Positions 1 to 4,891 of a DNA stretch of 6,905 nt are shown here, piece by piece. Position 1 is the stretch's first letter; the number at the start of each line of letters is the position of its first letter. Origin of the DNA: Gemmatimonadota bacterium. GTDB lineage: Bacteria; Gemmatimonadota; Gemmatimonadetes; Gemmatimonadales; Gemmatimonadaceae. The notes beneath the pieces are model-generated. The model worked only from the letters and a program-made list of their open reading frames with translations. It was not told the origin of the DNA and searched no databases. The DNA lies in NCBI GenBank assembly GCA_003131365.1, contig PKVB01000173.1, forward strand, positions 377 to 7,281, given 5' to 3'. Made by a program: the position numbers and the translations under genes.

Positions 1-348
1 TCGAACTGGCTTTATCAAATACGACGAAAGCCCCAACTCGCGTGATCGTATCACGTCCTCGGCGCTGTGAACCGAGCTGAGCATGAGAACGGTCGCTGCT
101 TTGAACGACGGCAATTGACGGATGCGCTCGACGAGCTGAAAGCCGTCCATCACGGGCATGCGCGCGTCCGTAAGAATCAGCGCAAACCCATCCATGCTCT
201 GATCGGTTCCGGACAGGATCTTCAGGGCCTCACCGGCGCCGGCGGCCAGGGTGGCGCGCATGCCCCAGCTGCGCAGAATGCCGTCGAGAATCCTCAGGTT
301 GGTCGCGTTGTCGTCCACTACGAGCACACGAACGTTCGACAACCTCGT
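1..348 (-). CDS. Receiver (REC) domain of a hybrid histidine kinase, partial at left edge
   Basis: Reading the minus strand from 348 down to 1 gives 116 open codons that form a nearly complete response-regulator receiver domain, the phosphoacceptor module of a two-component relay. Visible landmarks, counting from codon 348: VLVVDDN with the acidic pair at residues 12-13, phosphoacceptor Asp61 in LTDARMPVMDG, a conserved Ser in MLSS near 91, and the conserved Lys113 in LIKPV. The domain is in the same frame as the ATPase fragment upstream and is separated from it only by a TAG at 349-351, so ancestrally it was the C-terminal part of one hybrid kinase (BarA-like order, HATPase then REC). There is no clear independent start: a TTG at 342-340 has GAGG touching it, and GTG codons at 330-328 and 321-319 are poorly spaced from that GAGG. 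It may be translated by re-initiation or be part of a pseudogene. The protein continues beyond the window, where a second receiver or Hpt domain would be usual for this family. Confidence 0.8.
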
Positions 349-744
349 CTATGCGACGGATTCCGGAACCGTGTCCGCGCTCTGAATCCCCAAGCGAGCG
401 GTGAAATCGAACACGCTTCCCTTGCCGGGCTCACTCATGAGTCCCATGCGGCCGTCCATCAACGTGACGATGCGTGACGATATCGCCAGCCCGAGCCCCG
501 TGCCGCCGTACTGTCGTGTCGTCGAAGCATCCGCCTGCTGAAAGGCCTCGAAAACGCGCTCCTGATTCTTTGGTTCGATCCCGATGCCGGTGTCCGCGAC
601 GAAGAAGTGAAGCATCGCGAAGCTTTCTTCGCAGCTGTCCATCTCGATGCGAAGGGTAACTTCACCCCGCTCGGTGAACTTGATCGCGTTTCCAACGAGG
701 TCCGGCGTGAGACCGCGCCGCTCGCTCATCTTCGTCTGGCACAC
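349..744 (-). pseudogene. Truncated hybrid sensor histidine kinase, HATPase_c domain fragment
   Basis: This open frame of 131 codons carries most of the ATP-binding (HATPase_c) domain of a sensor histidine kinase. The N box is LVGNAIKFTERGEV (residues about 16-29), the G1 box DTGIGI (51-56), the F box FEAFQQAD (65-72), and the G2 box GGTGLGLAIS (80-89); the end of the fold is near GKGSVFDFTARLG. The dimerisation/phosphoacceptor His domain and any sensor domain are missing. Homology stops abruptly just before LVGN (about position 700), and the first 12-14 residues are only the reverse complement of the adjoining peptidase gene. The ATG at 744 is therefore unlikely to be a real start. The frame ends in TAG at 349-351, directly before an in-frame receiver domain. 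Without an HisKA domain the fragment cannot act as a normal kinase. The family assignment is secure. Whether the truncation is biological or an assembly join cannot be decided from the sequence. Confidence 0.8.
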
Positions 745-1252
745 GGGAGAAGAGGCGGGTCTCCTAGGATCGCGCTACTTCACGGACAATCCCACAGTGC
801 CGCGCGATTCGATCGTGGCGCAGCTGAACATGGACATGATCGGCCGTGGCGGCGCGTTCGACTTCGTGGGTGGCGGACCGACGTACCTGCAGCTCGTGGG
901 ATCGCGCCGCCTCTCGACCGAGCTGGGCGACATCGTGGAGGCGGTAAACAAGAGCGAGCCGACTCCCCTCAGCTTCGACTACGCCTTCGACGCGAATGGA
1001 CATCCGGAGCGCATCTACTGCCGGAGCGACCATTACGAGTACGCGCGCTACGGGATTCCGATCACGTTCTTCACGACGGGCCTGCACATGGACTATCACC
1101 AGCTGACCGACGAGCCCCAGTACATCGACTACGAGCACATGCGCAGAGTCGCGCAGCTGGTGCACGACGTCGCGCTCCGTGTGGGCAACCTCGATCACCG
1201 CGTGGTGGTGGATAAGCCCAAGCCCGCCCCGCGCGGGGCTTGCGTGCAGTAG
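647..1252 (+). pseudogene. M28-family zinc metallopeptidase, C-terminal half only
   Basis: The plus-strand frame ending in TAG at 1250-1252 matches the C-terminal half of secreted M28 (aminopeptidase Y / glutaminyl-cyclase fold) zinc peptidases, which trim peptides in the periplasm or outside the cell. Visible from the ATG at 647: RRSLIFVWHTGEEAGLLGS with the catalytic and metal-binding Glu pair at residues 35-36, NMDMIGRG with ligand Asp63, the SDHYEYARYGIPITFF strand, and DYHQLTDEPQYIDY with the probable His ligand at 151. Homology begins only at about residue 20 (position about 705). The preceding 19 residues are antisense to the kinase ATPase domain. A complete protein of this kind has a signal peptide and the first His and bridging Asp zinc ligands upstream. 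Those are absent here, so this product should be inactive even if made. The fragment lies head to head with the truncated kinase and shares a breakpoint with it. Confidence 0.8.
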
Positions 1253-1273
1253 ACTCGCCCGCTTCGGCTCTGC

Positions 1274-1313
1274 GACTGGTCGGCGCTTGTTGAGATCTTG
1301 GCGCGGGTCAGTC
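1274..1313 (+). other. Strand-biased stem-loop next to the inverted-repeat element
   Basis: GACTGGTCGGCGC at 1274-1286 pairs with GCGCGGGTCAGTC at 1301-1313 around a 14-base loop: 10 Watson-Crick pairs, 2 G-U wobbles and 1 mismatch. The wobbles exist only in a plus-strand transcript, since on the minus strand they become A-C mismatches. If this is an RNA structure, it is read in the peptidase direction. It abuts the inverted-repeat element at 1314 with no gap, so the two may form one structured unit. Confidence 0.35.
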
Positions 1314-1441
1314 GGAGGAGTGTCCTCCGCGGGAGCTCTCCTGCCCGTAAGCGGGCACCCGCGCTTCGCCTGGCGGCTCGCGTCACCGCGCCGCCTTGCA
1401 GCGGCGCTGGCTGCGGCCGCTCCCTCAGAGGACACTCCTCC
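1314..1441. repeat. Inverted-repeat-bounded element, REPIN-like or structured RNA candidate
   Basis: A 14-base sequence at 1314-1327 (GGAGGAGTGTCCTC) recurs as its exact reverse complement at 1428-1441. Allowing two mismatches, the inverted arms extend inward to about 23 bases each (GCGGGAGC against GAGGGAGC). Each arm is itself a small palindrome: GGAGGA-GTG-TCCTCC on the left and GAGGA-CAC-TCCTC on the right. The 100-base core holds further hairpins at 1343-1356 (loop TAAG), 1372-1395 (GGCGG/CCGCC around CGCG/CGCG with a 2-base bulge) and 1398-1414 (GCAGC/GCTGC). Two palindromes in inverted orientation a short distance apart is the layout of a REPIN-type dispersed repeat, but a structured transcript would look similar. 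No copy number can be seen within this window. Confidence 0.5.
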
Positions 1442-1472
1442 TCCTTCCCGGTCTGGCACCTGAACGGCACTC

Positions 1473-1489
1473 GGCCGCCCCAGGCGGCC
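1473..1489 (+). other. Perfect GC hairpin (7-bp stem, 3-base loop)
   Basis: GGCCGCC at 1473-1479 and GGCGGCC at 1483-1489 are perfect reverse complements separated by CCA. No T-run follows on either strand, so it is not a standard intrinsic terminator. It belongs to the cluster of hairpins downstream of the inverted-repeat element, together with TTCGC-GTGA-GCGAA at 1523-1536, whose loop is of the stable GNRA type on the plus strand. Confidence 0.4.
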
Positions 1490-1688
1490 CTCGTGGCGGG
1501 CGAAGGTTACTGCTCGCAGCCATTCGCGTGAGCGAACTCTAGCACACAAACCCGCGCGGCGATCGTCAAGCGACGCGGCCCAGTGCGCGACGTCGTGCTT
1601 CTTTGTCACGGGCCGCGGCGCCGCTTCGACCGGATCACGCCGACCGACCGCGCGATGGACTCTAAGTCGAAACGACTGACGGCCAAAA

Positions 1689-1718
1689 CAAAGAAGGTCG
1701 CTTACGCGACCTTCTTTG
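1689..1718 (-). terminator. Intrinsic terminator of the chemoreceptor operon, overlapping the stop codon
   Basis: A perfect 13-base stem (CAAAGAAGGTCGC at 1689-1701 against 1706-1718) encloses a 4-base loop. Read on the minus strand, the stem is followed by a T-rich run (TTTGTTTT), the form expected of a Rho-independent terminator. The TAA stop codon of the chemoreceptor (1704-1702) lies inside the loop, and the first half of the stem encodes its last residues (AKKVA). On the plus strand no T-run follows beyond the stem, so it should act mainly on the operon. Confidence 0.85.
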
Positions 1719-3507
1719 CTAGCGGGGGACGTGGATGCGGCGGCGTCAGCCTGGGATGCGGCGACTCCCGCGCCACAGCCTCGGTTGCGAGCGGGGTGAC
1801 CGGAGTCTCGGTCTTGAGCTCGCCGACGAGATCCCTGAGCGTGTGGCTTCCATGGAACAGCTGCGTGGATGCCATGCTCATCTGCTCGCATGCCGCGCTC
1901 TGCTCTTCGGTCGATGCGCTCACCTGCATCGCGGCCGTCGCGTGGCTCTCGGCGGTGCGCGCGACCAATCCGAGATTCGCCGCGGCTGAATCGACCGCGC
2001 GCGCATTCTCGGTTGCAGCCGTAGTCACCGCCGACGCGGCGGCTCGCGTTCTCTCGGCTGCCGCAAGAATCGTCGTGAGCGCGCTATCCAGCTCGCGGCT
2101 CACCATCTCGATCTCGCCCACCTGTTTCACACCCTGCTCCATTGCCTTCGAAGTCGCGAGGACGCGCGTCGTCACGCTCTCCGTCATCTTCACCACGTCG
2201 TCAGCCGCGGCCTGGGTCTGATCGGCCAGCTTTCTCACCTCTCCGGCGACGACCGCGAAGCCTCGACCGGCTTCACCGGCTCGCGCCGCTTCGATCGCCG
2301 CGTTGAGGGAGAGAAGATTCGTCTGCTCGGCGATCCGGCTGACCGAGACGACGAACTTGTTGATCTCGCTCGCGCTCGTGTTCAGCTCGCGAACCTGGGC
2401 CGCCGCCTGCTCGACGATCGTGCGCACGTCAAACAGAATCTTGAGTGAGCGATCGATGTCGATTCGCTTCGCCTCGGCCTCTGCTTCGATCGCGCTCGCG
2501 AGTCCATGCACTTCCTGCGCGCCGCCAACGAGGTTGTCGCCGCGAGTGCGGATTCCATCGAGGGCCTCGTTCACCTGGCGCAGCTGCGCCACCTGCGACT
2601 CGGCGCCGTGTGAGACTTCTTCCACGGCGTCCGCGACTTCACCGGCCGAAGCCGAGATCTGTTTGGACGCCGACAGTAGATCGCTCGCGGATTGCGCCAC
2701 TTCATCGGCCGTCCTGGCCGCGCCGGATGCGATCCGTGACAACGCAATCGTCGCGTGGTTCATCGCGTCGGCGAGAGTGCGGAACTCGCCGGGCATTTCG
2801 CCTTCGGTGCGCTGTTGCAGGTCGCCATGGCTCAGTTGAACCGCGTGCTTGACGAGCGCCCGCAGCGGACGGCCGACCGCGCGACCGGTGCGAAGAACAA
2901 TCATGAGTGCGAGCAGAGTCGCAACGATGATGACGGATATGAGAATGCGGGAGCGCGCGGTCGCCTGACCACGGAGATCGGCCGACATCCCGGCCAGCCC
3001 CTGCGCGCGGGAATGCTCGAGGCCGGTCAACTGCTCCAGCAGCCCGGGGACCATCTTGCGCGCCTTCTGCGCTTCCGCATGCGCCTCGTCGAGGCGTCCG
3101 AGGTCGGTCAGCCTGTGCGACAGCGCAAAGGACGATTCCACCCGTGCCAGCGTCGTGTCGATTGCCACTGTGCGAGCGATCTGGTCGGCGACGTCGCGCT
3201 GGGAGCTGAAATTCCGGTGCAGGCGGTGCGCTTCCCAGCCGAGGCGACGAAATTCGGCGTCGGACTTGGCATCCTGATCGCTGAGATACGTGTTCGCGGC
3301 CTGTATTTCCTGCGTGACGACATTTGAGAAATCAGACGCCTGCTTCGCGTCCTGCTGCGCGTCGGCGAGAGTCTCGGTTACGCGATCGGCCATCTGCGCC
3401 ATCGAGATCCAGCCCACCGCTCCCGCTCCCAGCAGCAACAGAATGAGGAAAGAGAAGCCGACCGTCAGGACCTGACGAATCGTCTGGAATTTGAAGGGAA
3501 GCTTCAT
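1702..3507 (-). CDS. Methyl-accepting chemotaxis protein with periplasmic helical sensor, HAMP and signalling domain
   Basis: This is a 601-residue inner-membrane chemoreceptor that would control the CheA/CheW kinase array. Domains in order: a short basic N-terminus, TM1 at about 15-36 (VGFSFLILLLLGAGAVGW), a mostly helical periplasmic region at 37-186 (about 150 residues, four-helix-bundle size), TM2 at 187-205 (ILISVIIVATLLALMIVL), and HAMP at about 206-258 (RPLRALV...HGDL). A long coiled-coil signalling domain follows to about 565, with the conserved hairpin tip IAEQTNLLSLNAAIEAARAGEAGRGFAVVAGEVR around 392-425 (quoted in part; key motif AAIEAARAGE). The C-terminal tail (566-601) is Pro-rich and lacks a CheR-binding pentapeptide. 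The ATG at 3507 has a GGAGG four bases upstream, inside the end of the binding-protein gene, and overlaps that gene's TGA as ATGA. The two proteins are therefore probably translationally coupled and made together. No other che genes are in the window. The ligand is unknown; the partner upstream makes an amino-acid-like or other small organic ligand delivered by the lipoprotein a reasonable inference. Confidence 0.95.
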   Translation of the reverse strand: MKLPFKFQTIRQVLTVGFSFLILLLLGAGAVGWISMAQMADRVTETLADAQQDAKQASDFSNVVTQEIQAANTYLSDQDAKSDAEFRRLGWEAHRLHRNFSSQRDVADQIARTVAIDTTLARVESSFALSHRLTDLGRLDEAHAEAQKARKMVPGLLEQLTGLEHSRAQGLAGMSADLRGQATARSRILISVIIVATLLALMIVLRTGRAVGRPLRALVKHAVQLSHGDLQQRTEGEMPGEFRTLADAMNHATIALSRIASGAARTADEVAQSASDLLSASKQISASAGEVADAVEEVSHGAESQVAQLRQVNEALDGIRTRGDNLVGGAQEVHGLASAIEAEAEAKRIDIDRSLKILFDVRTIVEQAAAQVRELNTSASEINKFVVSVSRIAEQTNLLSLNAAIEAARAGEAGRGFAVVAGEVRKLADQTQAAADDVVKMTESVTTRVLATSKAMEQGVKQVGEIEMVSRELDSALTTILAAAERTRAAASAVTTAATENARAVDSAAANLGLVARTAESHATAAMQVSASTEEQSAACEQMSMASTQLFHGSHTLRDLVGELKTETPVTPLATEAVARESPHPRLTPPHPRPPLAKKVA

Positions 3508-4598
3508 TTGGCCTCCGCGAGGGTCAACAGACCGTCGTGCGCGCGGAGGACGCGGAATCGCATCCCGACCGGATCGCCGGTGTCCTCGAAGAAGGCCGGA
3601 CCGGTCAATCCCTGATACGCGGACTCACGGTTCAGAGAATGGAGATAGTCGCGGATTGCTCTGCGATCCGGACCCTTTGCCTTGAGCGCCTGCGCGATCA
3701 GCCGGGTCGCGTCGTAAGCGAGCGCCGCATGCGCGTCTGGGTCCGTATTGAATTTCTTTCGGAATGCGGCAACGAATGCGCGCGCCGCCGGTGTGGGGTC
3801 CTCCGCCGTGAACGACATTCCAATGTAGGTCCCTTCGGACAGTGCGGTATCGGCGAGGATTCCTTGCCATCCGTCGCCACCGACAAAGGTCGCGTTGAAG
3901 CCCTGGCGCTTCGCCTCCTGCAGAATCTTCAGCCCCGATGCGACGCGACCCGCGACGAACACGATTTTCGGCTTCCGCGTCTTTAGATACGATATGTAGG
4001 GCTCCGCGCTCGCCATGTCCGCGTTGATCGGATCGAGACTCAGGATCTCGCCGTGAAAGGAGCGGCGGAACGAATCGGCCAGTCCGCGGCCGTAGGTATT
4101 GTTTTCATAGAGCACTGCGACGGTCGCCGGAGTCCGCAGCCCGGACCTCGATGCGAAGTTGGCGAGCGCGATTCCGTTGAGCGAGTCGCTCGATATGATG
4201 CGGAACACCCAGCTCGAGATGCCGCTGAGGTCGGGGGAGGTGGCGCTCGTCGCAACTGCGGCCAGCTGCCCATCGTAAACGGGGGCGGCGGACAGCATGC
4301 CGGATGAGTTCACGTGACCGATGACCGCCGAGATGGAACCCATCGAGACGAAATCACGCGCAATCTTTGCGGCGGTGGGACCGTCGCCGTCGTCGTCCCG
4401 CGGAATCACCCTGAGCTGGTGACCGTCGATGCCGCCGGCCTTGTTGATCTCCTCGATCGCGAGGTCAATGCCCTGAAGATTCTGAAGACCGTAACCCTGC
4501 TTCCAGGGCCCGGCAGCTCCCACTACGTAAGGCGGCTTGCTCGTGGCGCATGCGCCGAGCGCGAGCAGCGCGATTGACCAGACGGCTTTAGACGACAA
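3504..4598 (-). CDS. Periplasmic binding lipoprotein, Leu/Ile/Val (Peripla_BP_6) type
   Basis: This is a type-I periplasmic binding protein of the branched-chain amino-acid receptor family, about 364 residues from the chosen start. Visible features are a short signal sequence SSKAVWSIALLALGAC with lipobox LGAC, so the mature protein is probably lipid-anchored at Cys17. Family hallmarks follow: GIDLAIEEINKAGGIDGHQLRVIPRDDDGD, the AVIGHVNSSGMLSAAPVYDG segment, FRIISSDSLNG, AVLYENNTYGRGL, and the C-terminal lobe with FVGGDGW and AYDATRLIAQAL (each a separate fragment). I chose the TTG at 4598 because GGAGG sits six bases upstream and a lipoprotein signal follows at once. The longer ATG frame from 4673 has no Shine-Dalgarno, adds 25 residues without signal character, and crosses a palindrome. 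The stop overlaps the chemoreceptor start by four bases. No permease or ATPase subunit is adjacent, so a role as ligand carrier for the chemoreceptor is more likely than transport. That role is inference; the family call is firm. Confidence 0.9.
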   Translation of the reverse strand: MSSKAVWSIALLALGACATSKPPYVVGAAGPWKQGYGLQNLQGIDLAIEEINKAGGIDGHQLRVIPRDDDGDGPTAAKIARDFVSMGSISAVIGHVNSSGMLSAAPVYDGQLAAVATSATSPDLSGISSWVFRIISSDSLNGIALANFASRSGLRTPATVAVLYENNTYGRGLADSFRRSFHGEILSLDPINADMASAEPYISYLKTRKPKIVFVAGRVASGLKILQEAKRQGFNATFVGGDGWQGILADTALSEGTYIGMSFTAEDPTPAARAFVAAFRKKFNTDPDAHAALAYDATRLIAQALKAKGPDRRAIRDYLHSLNRESAYQGLTGPAFFEDTGDPVGMRFRVLRAHDGLLTLAEAK

Positions 4599-4604
4599 CT
4601 TCTT

Positions 4605-4609
4605 CCTCC
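4605..4609 (-). promoter_or_regulatory. Strong Shine-Dalgarno deciding a TTG start for the binding lipoprotein
   Basis: On the minus strand GGGGAGGAAG precedes TTG (4598-4596), with GGAGG six bases from the start codon. This is the best ribosome-binding site in the neighbourhood. The alternative ATG at 4673 is preceded by GTCCTCAAA and has none. Confidence 0.75.
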
Positions 4610-4616
4610 CCTCGAG

Positions 4617-4641
4617 TTCGGGGACATGTTTGTCCCCCGAA
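4617..4641 (-). promoter_or_regulatory. Leader hairpin or operator palindrome upstream of the binding-lipoprotein start
   Basis: TTCGGGGACA at 4617-4626 faces TGTCCCCCGAA at 4631-4641. This gives a 10-bp stem with one bulged base and a four-base loop, and ACATGT lies at its centre. It sits 7 bases upstream (in the transcript sense) of the strong Shine-Dalgarno. It could be a regulator binding site or an mRNA hairpin affecting translation. If translation began at the ATG at 4673 it would be coding, which such a clean palindrome argues against. Confidence 0.45.
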
Positions 4642-4891
4642 TTGACGAGGGCCAAGCTCGGGCGGTCACTCATTTTGAGGACAAAGATTCCGACCCGGCT
4701 AGCGAGGCCGAGTTGAAGTCGAAGAACCGCAACTGAGGACTACCTGCCAAGGGCGACGGGCGGGCCGGCGAGGGGCTGCGGGGTGCCCGGGATGAATATC
4801 AAAACCCCGGCCCCTGTGACGCGTCCTGTTAGAGTAGGCCGAGCCTCGCTCGGGCCTGTCGTCTCATCGCGCCCACTAATCGCTGGACTCA
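4642..4891. other. Divergent intergenic region, putative promoter area with GC-rich hairpins
   Basis: This gap separates the minus-strand sensory operon from the plus-strand secreted-protein gene and must carry the promoters of both. I could not identify a convincing -35/-10 pair on either strand. An AT-rich patch (GATGAATATCAAAA, 4791-4804) lies in the loop of an inverted repeat (AGGGGC-TG-CGGGGT at 4771-4784 against ACCCCGGCCCCT at 4804-4815). A second stem-loop, AGGCCGAGC at 4836-4844 with GCTCGGGCCT at 4848-4857 (one bulge), lies closer to the plus-strand gene. Neither has a T-run, so they are not ordinary terminators. Confidence 0.4.

Larger units (their letters stand above)
1253..1688. 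other. Long convergent intergenic region rich in inverted repeats, no convincing gene
   Basis: These roughly 440 bases lie between the plus-strand peptidase end and the minus-strand chemoreceptor end. Short open frames cross it in several frames, but none has a recognisable domain or a believable start. Their products are Arg/Ala/Pro-rich, as expected of GC-rich non-coding DNA. Instead the stretch is full of stem-loops: 1274-1313, 1314-1328, 1343-1356, 1372-1395, 1398-1414, 1428-1440, 1473-1489, 1523-1536 and 1665-1677. Convergent intergenic gaps in bacteria are usually short, so this one is unusually long and structured. From 1540 to 1660 I see nothing definite. No tRNA, RNase P RNA, tmRNA or SRP RNA consensus was recognised on either strand. 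Confidence 0.6.

Noticed and set aside
67..477. Plus-strand open frame of 136 codons at the left edge
   Set aside because: It is antisense to the receiver and ATPase domains, which have all expected motifs.
1226..1239. GCCCC-GCGC-GGGGC palindrome at the end of the peptidase gene
   Set aside because: It could be part of a terminator, but no T-run follows and it encodes the final residues, so it was not called.
1253..1688. Housekeeping structured RNA (RNase P RNA, tmRNA, SRP RNA) or tRNA in the hairpin-rich gap
   Set aside because: None of the conserved core sequences of these RNAs could be found on either strand.
764..1891. Long minus-strand open frame of 375 codons across the peptidase, intergenic region and chemoreceptor end
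   Set aside because: It is antisense to two well-recognised genes and crosses the terminator and hairpin region. Its product is Arg/Ala-rich with no domain.
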